Position numbers and translations under genes: made by a program
Shown: positions 25,172 to 34,608 of the stretch, one piece after another
Position numbering within the stretch: position 1 is the stretch's first letter
How the letters are laid out: every line of letters begins with the position of its first letter
Notes under the pieces: model-generated
Told to the model about the DNA's origin: nothing
Seen by the model: the letters and a program-made list of their open reading frames with translations, nothing else
Databases searched by the model: none
Source: Leucosporidium creatinivorum
Lineage: Eukaryota > Basidiomycota > Microbotryomycetes > Leucosporidiales > Leucosporidiaceae
Direction: 5' to 3'
DNA length: 64,000 bases
Assembly: GCA_001600635.1 (NCBI GenBank)
Contig: BCKL01000009.1
Coordinates: 799,045-863,044, forward strand

Positions 25172-26395
25172 TTGACTCTCGCTCAACTCGCTACAGCACG
25201 AGATGACCCACTCCTGCCCACCGAGATCCTGCACCACATCATCAAGGTCTCCCTCCCCGCCGTCTCCTTCCGCACCTACAGAAAGTGCCACGCCCTCTTG
25301 CTCGCCTACTCGCTCGTCAACTCGACCTGGAGGGCGCTGGCGAGGAGGGAGCTTTACATGGAGCTGTTTGCGAGGGATTTGGAGCAAGCTGCTGCTGCGT
25401 TGGAGGTCGAGGGAGCTCGTGAGGCGGTCGAGCGTGTGCTTCTCGGACCCTGCGAGGTGGGCGACGTCGAGACCGAGTCGCCGACTGCACGTTTAGCAGA
25501 GTGGAAGCTGTCCTCCACGGCGTCGGAGCTGAGGTTATCTTGCCTGCGCCTTACATGGGACGATCTCCAAACTCTTGAGCGTAAGTCTCTTTCGCCGAAC
25601 TTGCCCGCCCGCTCGTCCAACATGGCTTCGGCTCTCTCAGACGTCCGAACGCTCCATCTACGCTGGAGTGACTTCGGAGATCAGAGCTCGAGCACTTCTA
25701 TCTTCGCCGACCTGCCGCCGGCTTTCGCCGTCGTCCCCTTCCTGCCGACGCTCAGCACCCTCTGGCTCGTCGACCCCTACCTCTACGACAGCGCTTTCCC
25801 CGCTTGGGCGCTCTGGCTCAATCCCATAACCTTCCCGCTCCTCTCGTGCCTCTCTTTGGCCCCAACACACGCCTGCGAGTCGGTCGGCGAGGACGACAAC
25901 TTCTGCCGCGCTCGGTCCCTGCTCGCTCCACAACTTTCCCACTTCTCCCTTGCGGATGACTGCTTCACACTCACGGTCAAACCTTATCTCCCGTGGAACT
26001 CGTTCAGCTCTCTCCGTAGCCTCGGGCTTATGCCCAAGCTCGACCATCCGTCCACCCTCCTTGAAGCGGCTCTGCTTGGATTTCCCACTTCCCTCTCGGC
26101 GCTGCGCATTGGAGACCGCAGAGATACTGATAGCGAGTGGCAGATGGAGGACCCTTGGCAGCAGGACGTACTGAACGCTCTCGAGGTGGATTTCGCAAAA
26201 GGCCCTCCGAGCCTTCGAGCTCTTCAACAACTATCGATTGAAGACGTTGGGAATGGGACGAGCGAGGCTATGACCCAGCAGGTGGGGAGGCTTCATCAGG
26301 CGATGGCAGTTCGAGGAGGATCATTCGAAGACCGCTTGGGATGGGAGGGACAAGACGAGCTGCTCGAGCGGGAGCGCTTCTTCGAGCCGTGGTGA
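25172..26395 (+). CDS. F-box protein (F1)
   Basis: Open frame with one in-frame 60-nt intron (25581-25640, GTAAGT...TCAG). The N-terminus LLPTEILHHIIKVSLP is a typical fungal F-box, followed by TYRKCHALLLAYSLVNSTWRALARREL. The remainder is leucine-rich with regular LRR-like strands. The protein ends at FEPW followed by a stop that straddles or abuts another intron (26394-26456). The frame opens without an ATG at the expected place: the paralogue F2 starts MLPPLPTEIL, but here the matching ATG (25203) is one base out of frame with the F-box. Either an upstream exon supplies the start or the gene is damaged. F-box proteins normally recruit substrates to SCF ubiquitin ligase; its target is unknown. 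Confidence 0.6.
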   Translation: MTLAQLATARDDPLLPTEILHHIIKVSLPAVSFRTYRKCHALLLAYSLVNSTWRALARRELYMELFARDLEQAAAALEVEGAREAVERVLLGPCEVGDVETESPTARLAEWKLSSTASELRLSCLRLTWDDLQTLERKSLSPNLPARSSNMASALSDVRTLHLRWSDFGDQSSSTSIFADLPPAFAVVPFLPTLSTLWLVDPYLYDSAFPAWALWLNPITFPLLSCLSLAPTHACESVGEDDNFCRARSLLAPQLSHFSLADDCFTLTVKPYLPWNSFSSLRSLGLMPKLDHPSTLLEAALLGFPTSLSALRIGDRRDTDSEWQMEDPWQQDVLNALEVDFAKGPPSLRALQQLSIEDVGNGTSEAMTQQVGRLHQAMAVRGGSFEDRLGWEGQDELLERERFFEPW

Positions 26396-26459
26396 GTCGA
26401 CTCAGTTCTTGTCGAGCTCTCCTGGGCTCTGCTGAAGCCCTCTTCTCTTCCATAGGTGA

Positions 26460-27071
26460 TCAATTGACTACTTTTGGCACTCAGTAGGCTGCCTGGAACG
26501 ACTTGACGCTCGTTCTTGCCTTGCTCGACTTCGGCGATTCGCTCAGCTGCGAGAGGAGGAGGCGAGCAACGAGGGCGGGTCTCCACCGTCTGAGCGCGCA
26601 AAGTTCGATCTGGATGGTGAGGGGGGAGTGCTTGGAGAGCAGAGAGCAACAGCTCTCGAGGCTTTGAGAACGTTCGACCGGGGTGGGAGGAGACCAACGT
26701 CGGGACTCGGGCGAGGAGGAGCTGAGGCGCGGCTGATCTAGCTGCAGCCAAGATGGTCACACAAAAGTCCCCTAAATCAATCTTTCTTCAGCTAGATGCA
26801 AGATTGAGCCCTGTGACTCGCCGCCTGACTTCGCGTGAGAGCGCCGAGAACGAAGCTCGGCGATGGTGCTGCGGCTGACAATGAGCGGCTTTAGACATGG
26901 GACGACAACGATAGAAAGCTATACACCAGTCTCAAAGCGGGTGCTGTACCTCGCAAACTCGCTCCTATGAGCGCCAAGAGCGATTCGTCCCCAGCGGAGC
27001 GCTTGTGCTCCGGGGCGCGGGACAAGCTGGTCGGCCTCGCAGCGCCTTTCCTCTTCATCTAACCAGACGCC
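26460..27071. other. Spacer between F1 and orphan gene C
   Basis: Part of the inverted-duplication arm. Contains no gene; its counterpart lies at about 32.14-32.82 kb. The last 230 bp are the promoter and leader of gene C. Confidence 0.5.
26839..26896 (+). promoter_or_regulatory. Palindromic upstream element of orphan gene C
   Basis: CGCCGAG and CTCGGCG arms with a 7-base spacer, then GATGGTGCTGCGGC and ATGAGCGGCTTTAGACA, about 176 bp upstream of the ATG. Matches the elements before genes B and D in order and spacing. Confidence 0.5.
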
Positions 27072-28172
27072 ATGGCGGGAATGTTTCCTCGCCTTGCATC
27101 GTCAACTGTGGACAGCCTACTGGAGGCGCATGAACGACCCCCCCGCATGTTGGGAGAGGACGAAACTATCACCGAAGAGCAGGTCGTCGTCGTGATCTCG
27201 CGGGCTCGCGCCTTTGTCAAGCTTTACAAACACCCAAATCCCTGGCTCAGAGGCAGCTCGGAAAGCAACAGAATCGATTGGCCGGTATGGGCAGAGGAGG
27301 CCGAGGGCAGGCTCGATACTTGTGACCGGTACCTTGAGCGCGCAGGGAGGCCGGGATTGGGGACAGCGTGGCACAAGCAAAAGCGGTTTTTGTGGGAGCA
27401 GGTTCTCGGATCACACAGGAAGACCCGACCCATGACTCTTGTGAGAGTATTGTTTCGAGTCGTCTCAGCGCTCGCTCACCTGCCTTCGGCCGAATCTCCG
27501 CAGCTGATGCACGATAGCAGTGAGCTGTATGGGCACCATTCCACCTTGAAGGTGATGTAAGACTCCTCTCCGTGCAGATCCCTTCCTCCTTGAAAGGGTG
27601 AGGGTGCTTCGTGATGCAATGGTGAACGAGGCTGGGCATCGTTGGTTCGGCGAGGTCGAGCCACTCGTGTTTGTCGGCCATCGCGACTGGAACTTGCTGG
27701 ACCGTTGGCAAAAAATCATGGTGAGTGTTCACTCTCCTGCTTAATCTCTCTTTTCGTGTCTTTGCCCTTCGCGCTCCCCGCCGAGCTGTCGCCGAGATGT
27801 GAATCCTTGGCCGTTTTCTCAGAGGCTGATTCTCTTCTGCCCTCTTCTATCTCTGTCGGAAGGTTGTACTCGCCGCCAAGAGGTGGTCCAACGTTTGTCT
27901 TGCTATCTCTGCCGCTCTTCGTCAGCGCTGACTTCGGCTTCCAAGCTCAGAGGCGGTCCGAGGCGCTCAAAAATCTTGAAAGGCAACATGAAGTAGCATT
28001 GGACTTGTTTGAGACTGCAAGGATCATCGGCGAGAGGGAGGCGGCTTCCAGCCCTCACCACTCGCACTCCCTCGGCAAGCATGTGCCGTCGCTCTCGCCT
28101 CGCCAGCAGCGGAGGAGTGGGATCACCGAGGCGGAGCTGAGGGCAAGGTGGGCTGGTGGAGAGCAGCTGTAG
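27072..28172 (+). CDS. Orphan family member C (unknown function)
   Basis: Exons 27072-27440, 27504-27519 (16-nt microexon), 27578-27720, 27863-27892 (30 nt) and 27951-28172 give 259 residues in a single frame. The architecture is the same as gene B: a helical N-terminal half (TEEQVVVVISRARAFVKLYKHPNPW), then EPLVFVGHRDWNLLDRWQKIM, VVLAAKRWSN, a linker RRSEALKNLERQ and the conserved His/Ser/Pro-rich tail HHSHSLGKHVPSLSP plus TEAELRARWAGGEQL. The last exon shares long identical DNA blocks with gene B. Together with F1 it forms a unit duplicated in inverse orientation as F2 + gene D. No function can be assigned. Confidence 0.75.
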
Positions 28173-28523
28173 GGTAGCAGAGGGACTTGATAGATATGCG
28201 ATATGAGATGATGCCGTAGACTCTCCCAAGGCCTGCAGAGCGAGCGCCGAAGCGAGGAATGCCCACCTCGGCCGGCGCTCTTCGCTCCCCTTTCTCCTTC
28301 TCGCTCCGGTGCGTTGCTGAACCGAGCCTATGTATTATGTAAACGAAAGTGAGTACAACAGAGATGTCTCATCCTCTCCTCCTCCCGCCGGCTGCTCTCC
28401 TTCCCTCGCAATCATCGACCGAGCTGCCCTGCGAAACGGCGAGGGATCAGCGAGTGCTCGCCGGGGCAAAGGGCGAGAACGAACTCACCTACTCCATCGT
28501 ATAGTACAACCTAGTCGATACGC
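28173..28523. other. Intergenic region
   Basis: 3' flanks of gene C (+) and SAP30 (-). Nothing recognised. Confidence 0.4.
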
Positions 28524-29476
28524 CTAGCCGGGAGGAGTGGCACGAAGGGTGTGAGCTCTCATGCGAAGGGCGAAAATGAAGTTGGTGAGGGTTTCTCTGC
28601 GTGGGGAAGACAAGGTCAGTCGTCGGTTCGTCTCCACGCCAACCGCATTATCCTGCGCCCTTGCCTCCCGAGCGAGAGCGCAGAGGAGAAATGGGCCAGC
28701 CTTCGCCGGAACCGAACTCACCCCTCTTTGACTCCCTCCCGCTTATCCCAATGTCCCTTTGCCCTCTCCGCCAACCTCTGTACCACAGTCTGCGGATCAT
28801 CAAACGCGGTGACCCCACTAAACTCCTCCGTCTTTGGCTGCTCCCATGGCCTCTTCTTGCCTCTGCTCCCCGCACCCACGCCTCCTCCAACTGAGACGAC
28901 AGCGGGCTGCTCTCCTTGAGCGATGGCTTGCTCTGTAGCAGCTTGAGCGGAAGCGGTAGTAGCGACGGTGTTTGGTGGCGTGGGCGCTGGGATGGGTGCA
29001 GGGTGGTAGAGGGAGGAAGGACGACGAGTGTTGAGCAAGCGGCCGGTTAGGGGGGGTTGAAGGGTGAGGGGCAAAGGAGGGACGGGGAAGACGGCGTGGT
29101 GGTAGGAGAGGGAGCCGTGTGGTTCGAGTAGGCCGTCTGTAGTGCTGCAGGGTTAGCTGGGAGCTAAGGAGAGCAAAAGAGCAGAGCTGACAGCGAGAGA
29201 GGTACCGCTGGAGAGACGCGGGTGGGAGCGAGGCCAGATCGAGCTGTAGGAGTGCAGCCTGTGAGCGAGCGCAAGTGGCAGAGCACCAGGATGAAGACGT
29301 ACAAGTGGTGCAGAGGTAGCGTGCTCTTTGGGCCGAGTTTGAGCGTTGCGAGCGGCTTGTTCTTGAGCGAGACGATCGTTGCGCGCTTTGGCGGCGGTCC
29401 TCGAGGTGGAAGGGGCAACGTAGAGGGAGAAGTCGTCCACCCTCCTACGCTTGAACGCGTCTCCGTTGTAGCTCAT
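28524..29476 (-). CDS. SAP30: SAP30-like subunit of the Sin3/Rpd3L histone deacetylase complex
   Basis: Exons 29303-29476, 29192-29243, 28722-29136 and 28524-28596 give 237 residues with closed phase. The N-terminus has a basic KRRR stretch. The Sin3-binding region is recognisable as SLPPASLQRYLSRYGL, like the family L-xx-TLRRYKRHFKL, and as the C-terminal ETLTNFIFALRMR, like DTLTYFIYSVK of human SAP30. These flank a Pro/Ala-rich insert and the segment FDDPQTVVQRLAERAKGHW. SAP30 bridges Sin3 to the deacetylase module in the nucleus. It is divergently paired with TOM20, 121 bp between ATGs. The assignment rests on two short motifs in the right order. Confidence 0.72.
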
Positions 29477-29597
29477 CAGCACTAGTTGAAACGAGGCAGA
29501 AGCGAATAGAGTCGGAAGGCAAGGAGCGGATCGCCTGAGCGAGTCGACTTGGTCGCGAGGCCGGCCAAAGGCTTGGATCCGCCCATCTCGTTACAAC
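29477..29597. promoter_or_regulatory. Bidirectional promoter SAP30 (-) / TOM20 (+)
   Basis: 121 bp between start codons; the only DNA available for both promoters outside leaders. Confidence 0.5.
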
Positions 29598-30739
29598 ATG
29601 TCGTCCTCTTCGTCTTACTCGCCTGCAAAGATCGCTCTCGCTACAACCGGTGTCCTCACCACCGCATTTGTAGCATACGCCGCCTATTTCGACTACAAGC
29701 GCCGTAACGACCCCGTCTTCCGCAAGAAGCTTCGTCAGTCCTCGCTTCTCTGCCCCTGTAGCTCATTGTGGAGGTCGGTAAAGCTCATATAAAGCGTTCC
29801 GTCACCCTTCCATTACAGTCAAGGACCACAAGAAGACTGTTCAGAAGGTTCAGCAGGGAGAGCAGGTCGGCAGGGAGCAAGTCGTCGCCGCTCTCAAGCG
29901 CGCCCTCACTCTCGTCAACTCGGAGCCCAGTAAGTCGCTCCGCTTTACTGAGCTACAACCCTAGCTGACCTCCACCTACCACACAACAGTCCCTCAGGAT
30001 GTCGAGGCTCGCGAACAGTTCTTCATGGAGCAAGTCGCCATGGGAGAGCAGCTTGCCGCTCGCTGTAAGTTGTCCTCCGGCGACGATTGTGCTGCATCGC
30101 GCTCTCAAGCTGACTCGTCCACTCGCTCCCTACGCTCCTACAGCCCCCGAGTTCTACGTCGCCTCGGCCATCTCCTTCTACAAGGCTCTCAAGGTCTACC
30201 CTGCCCCTCAGGAGCTCATCATGATCTACCAGAAGACCCAGCCCGCCGCGTATGCCCTCTTGCTCTCTCTTGCTGCTCTGCTACAGTCCACTGACCCGAT
30301 CTCAATTTCTTGACTTCAGCGTCTTCGACCTCGTCATGGAGCTCATTTCCCTCGAGTGCGTGACATTACAGCGCTCTCTAGCTGTAGCGCCGCGCTAACC
30401 TTCGATCTACGTTACCACAGGATGTCCTCCTCCCCCGCCGCCTCCTCCGACCCCCGCGATCGTCCCTCAGGCGACGCCCTTCTCGAGGAGATTGACCAGT
30501 CCATCCCTTCCTCCTCCTCCGCCGCTCCCGCATCAGAGGCCGGATCTGGATCATCCCCTTCCAACGGCTCGTTCGTAGTCGTCGAGGAGGAGGCGACCGT
30601 CTCCGCCAAGGCCGAGGTTGTGCTCGAGGGAGAGCAGGCCGAGCAGGTCAAGGAGGCTGTCGAGAGGGCAGATGAGGCCCAGGAGGAGAAGAGTGAGGAG
30701 GAGAACAAGCAGGACCCTCCTGAGGAGATCCTGGTCTAA
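29598..30739 (+). CDS. TOM20: Mitochondrial import receptor subunit TOM20
   Basis: Outer-membrane receptor of the TOM complex for presequence proteins. Exons 29598-29733, 29819-29929, 29990-30064, 30144-30249, 30320-30355 and 30421-30739, 260 residues. The N-terminal transmembrane anchor is VLTTAFVAYAAYFDY, followed by the basic KRRNDPVFRKKL stop-transfer stretch. The cytosolic TPR-like receptor domain has EAREQFFMEQVAMGEQLAA, FYVASAISFYKALKVYPAPQEL and YQKTQP...VFDLVMELI. The C-terminal third is an acidic, Ser/Glu-rich tail longer than in yeast Tom20. Confidence 0.93.
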
Positions 30740-31025
30740 GCTTTGAGGCTGGACTGGAGCGGAGGACGGGAGAAGGATGGCTGCTGAGCAGTCCCGAGAG
30801 GGAGCGAGGAGGGAAGGAGAGAGCTGAATTATAGAAGGACAAAATCACAGTATCGATGTACATACCTCTTCTTTGCTCGCGTGCGCACACCCTGCAGTGA
30901 ACTAGGATACTCCTCTCCCATTTCTCTTTCTCGGCGAGGACTCGGAAACAGTGCTCATGACAGCTTTCGGTCGAGGCGAGGGGAATCTAGCATCACAAGT
31001 TATCTACGGAAACTCTCCAACAGCT
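30740..31025. other. Intergenic region
   Basis: Between TOM20 (+) and gene D (-) 3' ends. No feature seen. Confidence 0.4.
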
Positions 31026-31057
31026 CTACAGCTCCTGGCCCCCCGCCCACCGTGCCC

Positions 31058-32139
31058 TCAGCTCCGCCTCGGTGATCCCACTCCTCCGTTGCTGCCGAGG
31101 CGAGAGCGATGGTACATGCCTGCCAAGGAGTGTGAGTGGTGAGGGCTGGAGCTCCTCCTGCTGATTGCTCTCGCGGCTTGAAAGACGTCCGAGGATCCAT
31201 CATGAAGCTTCTTATACGCCTCGGACCGCCTCTGAGGTCGGAGCCGAAGTCAGCGCTGAGGAGGGGTGTAGAGAGAGCACGACGAACGTCAGACCACCTC
31301 TTGGCAGCCAGTACAACCTTCTGACAGAGATAGAAGAGGGAACGAGAGAATCAGCCTTTGCGAAAGCGGGCGAGAACTCAGAACTCGGCGATAGCTCGGT
31401 GGGGAGCGCGAACGGCAAACACACAAAAAAGAGAGGTCAAGCGGGAAAGTAAACACTCACCATGATCTTCTCCCATGTATCGAGGCGTTTCCAGTCTCGA
31501 CATCCGACATACAACAATGGCTTGACCTCACCGATCTCGTGATCCCCGGCCTCCTCCACCATGAGGCTACAAAGGCCCTGGAGGTGCGTATGGAGGAGGA
31601 TGGCTATGAATGGGAGGGTTAGTATCAGCTCTGTAGAAGAAGCTCAAGCTCGCACAGCGCACAACTTCCGTCCACGAGCTGTGATAAATCGAGTCAGCGA
31701 GCACTCAGAAGGACGGGCAGAAGAGCGGCACCTCAAACTACTTTACAAAAATAAAAGGGTGGCTCAAAATTTTTCGGCCAAACAGATGCTTGTAAAGGTC
31801 TTCCCTGCGCTGCTTGGCTGTACGCTTGCGCAGCTGGGCTGGCGCTAGCTTCGGTTCCCCTTCCTGCCGCCTCGGCGACGGGGGGCGACAATCGTCCAGC
31901 TTCGTCTCTACGTCCCTTGCCAAGTCCTCCCGTACTTCCACGAGGTACTCGGCGCCGGTCTTGATGTACCGGTCTGGTCCAATGTAGAGTTTGGCGAAGG
32001 CCTCGCAGTGCGAGATCACGTCGAGGACCTGTTCGTCAGTGAACTTTTTCCACTCCTGGACCCTGCTCGGGAGACGCTCATTGGGCTTGAGGAAGGTGTT
32101 TACGCTTGCCGATGCAAAGTGTTCAAAAGCAGCTTCCAT
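31058..32139 (-). CDS. Orphan family member D, altered C-terminus
   Basis: Exons 31747-32139, 31663-31678 (16-nt microexon), 31461-31603 (143 nt, same length as in gene C), 31288-31317 (30 nt) and 31058-31231, 251 residues. N-terminal half: KKFTDEQVLDVISHCEAFAKLYIGP. Middle: KPLLYVGCRDWKRLDTWEKIM and VVLAAKRWSD. In the last exon DNA similarity to gene C continues to the old stop near 31026. One base fewer just after the HHSHSL codons shifts the frame, so the tail becomes a different basic sequence ending in SPRRS. The gene may be decaying or may have acquired a new tail. Confidence 0.65.
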
Positions 32140-32319
32140 GGATTGGAGAAGGGACGAGGAAAAGCACAACAAAAGGGAAGCTCGGATTCGGAAGCATGAG
32201 CCCATTGGCCGCGGAGGTCAAGCGCTCCGCTGGGAACGGACCGCGCTCCCCGCTAACAGAAGCGAGCGTCAGGAGCTGATCAGCCTCCTTTCGATTAGTG
32301 TGCAAAGCTCCATCGACGT

Positions 32320-32377
32320 CGTTGGAAGCCGCTCATCGTCGGCGCAGTATCATCGCCGAGCTGTTGGTTCGGCGCTC
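32320..32377 (-). promoter_or_regulatory. Palindromic upstream element of orphan gene D
   Basis: On the minus strand: GAGCGCCGA, spacer, CTCGGCGATGAT, then ATGAGCGGCTT, about 181 bp before the ATG. Same order and distance as in genes B and C. Confidence 0.45.
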
Positions 32378-32823
32378 CCGGCGCTCGCACTTGAGGGCAG
32401 GGCGCGGGTCTCATGGCTCAATCTTGCATTCAGATGAAGGAACACTAATTCAGATAACTCTGGTGAGACCCTCTTGGCTGCAGCTAGATCAGCCGCGCCT
32501 CAGCTCTTCCTCGCCCGAGTCCCAATGTTGGTCTCCTTCCACCTCGGTCGAACAATCAGTTCACAGCCTCGAGAGCTGTTGCTCTCAGAGGGCTCGCCTC
32601 TCACGATTCAGATCCATCTTTGCGCGCTCAGGCGGTGGAGAGCCGCCTTTGCTGCTCGCCCCGTCCTCTCACAGCGGATCGCCGAAATCGAGCAAGGCAA
32701 AAGCGAGCGCCGATTCGTTCCAGGCAGCCTACTGAGCGCCAAAAGTAGTCAATTGATCACCTATGGAAGAGAAGAGAGGTTCAGGAAAGCCCAGGAGAGC
32801 TCGACAAGAACTGAGTCGACTCA

Positions 32824-34017
32824 CTACGGCTCGAAGAAGCGCTCCCATTCAAGCAGCTCGTCATGTCCCTCCCATCCCAAGCGGTACTCGAATGATCCTC
32901 CTCGATCTTCCATCACCTGACTGAGCTTCTCCATACTACAGGCGACTGCCTCGACTGTCGCCTCTTCGCTGCGCTCAATTGACAGCATCTTGAGTTTTTG
33001 AACGCTCGGCGCCGCCCGATCGAAGGCATCCGAGATAGCTTCCAGCGCATCCCGCACCCACGGCGCCACTACGCGATGGTTGGCTTTTGTACTTCTGCAA
33101 TCGCCGACGCGAAGCGCCGAGAGGGAGCTTGGGACGCCTTGGAGAGCGGCTCGGACGAGGGGAGCCGACTCCGAGAAGCGCGGATAAAGCGCCAGCTTGT
33201 ATAGCCCGGTGAACATCGCCCACGGGAAGCCGGGTTCAATTCCAAGCTTTGATTCGCCTTGAGCGAGGGAGAAGTGGGTAAGTTGAGGGGCGAGCACGCG
33301 GAGAGCTCGGTCGAAATCGTCGTCCTCGCCGAACTCTTGCCCGTCAGCGGTGAAGCCAACGGAGAGGCGGCGCAGGAGAGGAAGCTGGTTGGAGTTGAGC
33401 CAGTGAGTCCACCCGGAAAAGGTTTGAGGGAAGCGGTATGGATCGAGGAGGGAGAGCGTGGAGAGTCAAGCGAAGTGAGGGAGAGGCGGTGGACCGAGGA
33501 TGGCAATAGGTGGGAGCCCCGAATGACCGAGGTCAATCCAACGCAGATGCAGGCCTTTGAGGTCTGGAGGGAAGAGCAAAGATCAGCGAGCGCACGCCGA
33601 AAGCTGCTCGCCGAAACTCAGGCCTGATTCGACGCACGAGCAAGCAACGGCATATCTCCTTGCTTGGTTGAGACGCAGCTTGGACATCCTCAGGCTCTGC
33701 GCACATCTGGACAGCAGCAGTAGCTTGAAGTCCACGTCCTGCAAGTCGAAGCTGCCCAACCGCCCGTCCTCGCCGAGATGCACGCGCTTGACCAGCTCAC
33801 GAGCTCCCTCGACCGCCAGCGCAGCAGCAGCTTGGTCCGAGCTTCTCACAAACAGCTCCTCGTACATCTCCTTCCTCGCCAGCGCTCTCCAGGTCGAGTT
33901 GACGAGCGAGTACGCGAGCAGGAGATCGTAGCGTCGTCTGTAGGTGCCGAACGAAACGACGGGGAGGGAGGGCTTGATGATATGGTGCAGGATCTCGGTG
34001 GGGAGTGGTGGGAGCAT
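32824..34017 (-). CDS. F-box protein (F2)
   Basis: Starts MLPPLPTEILHHIIKPSLP, a clear fungal F-box, then LLLAYSLVNSTWRALARKE as in F1. The second half is leucine-rich and ends SFEYRLGWEGHDELLEWERFFEP. The intron corresponding to F1 25581-25640 lies around 33555-33660, but its donor is unclear: F1 has GTAAGT, whereas here the aligned bases read AAGCAAGG. A downstream GTGCGT breaks the frame. The gene may use a non-canonical donor or be splicing-impaired. It is the inverted partner of F1 in the segmental duplication. Confidence 0.6.
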
Positions 34018-34608
34018 CTCGTGCTGTATCGACTTGGGAAGAGGGGAGGCGAGGAGCGAGCTTCGAGGTGGAGGGTATGAGACGTGCTTGGTAGACCTTC
34101 GAGGAGGGCGAGGCGTGCTGGAGGCGGAGATATGTAGCCGAGTGGCGAGCTTCGATATCTTGGTGCTTCCCTGCGAGTCGAGAGCTGAGAGAGACGAGCT
34201 GATGGCGGAAGAGCAAGAAGCAAGTCGAGCGAGCCTCGTCGAGAGAAGTCGAAGCTCAACCAGGGGCTTCTTGCTTCGCCCAAGGCTCTAGAAGGTGTAG
34301 CTTAGGCTCGAACGGCACTCGACTGCTCCGCAGACTCTACCGTTCAACTTCTCACTCTCGCAGCCGCGTTCGGCGATGAGCTTTGCCCTCTCCGCTCTCA
34401 AGCGGTGCATATGCGTGGAGCTTGTGCAGCTAGAGAGCTCACATAACGAGCAATTTTCAGGCATGATCGGCTCTACGGTCCTCCGCCGCCTCCTCCGCCC
34501 CATCTCGCCCTCGGCTCTATCTCCGAGATGCAAGCTACGAGGCCGCTGAGAGCTCACCTATTGAGAAGGCCGAGGTCAGCGTTGCCGCGAAGAGCGAGAA
34601 ACCTCGAC

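Larger units (their letters stand above)
24820..28172 (+). repeat. Inverted segmental duplication, left arm (F-box + orphan gene C)
   Basis: About 3.35 kb whose content and order (5' flank, F-box gene, spacer around 26.46-26.76 kb, orphan gene) recur in reverse complement at 31.03-34.39 kb. Similarity is visible in noncoding DNA too: both arms share the upstream block around 24838-24910 and the spacer with GTCGGGACTCGGGCGAGGAG-like sequence. Arms are clearly diverged, with substitutions and indels, so the event is not recent. Confidence 0.8.
31026..34385 (-). repeat. Inverted segmental duplication, right arm (F-box F2 + orphan gene D)
   Basis: Reverse-complement counterpart of 24.82-28.17 kb. 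Gene order, intron positions and noncoding spacers match. The arms flank 2.85 kb carrying SAP30 and TOM20, so the region has the form of a long imperfect inverted repeat. Confidence 0.8.

Noticed and set aside
24820-34385. Inverted arms as terminal repeats of a large transposon
   Set aside because: Arms contain host-type intron-bearing genes, no transposase, no target-site duplication or defined ends; segmental duplication is simpler.
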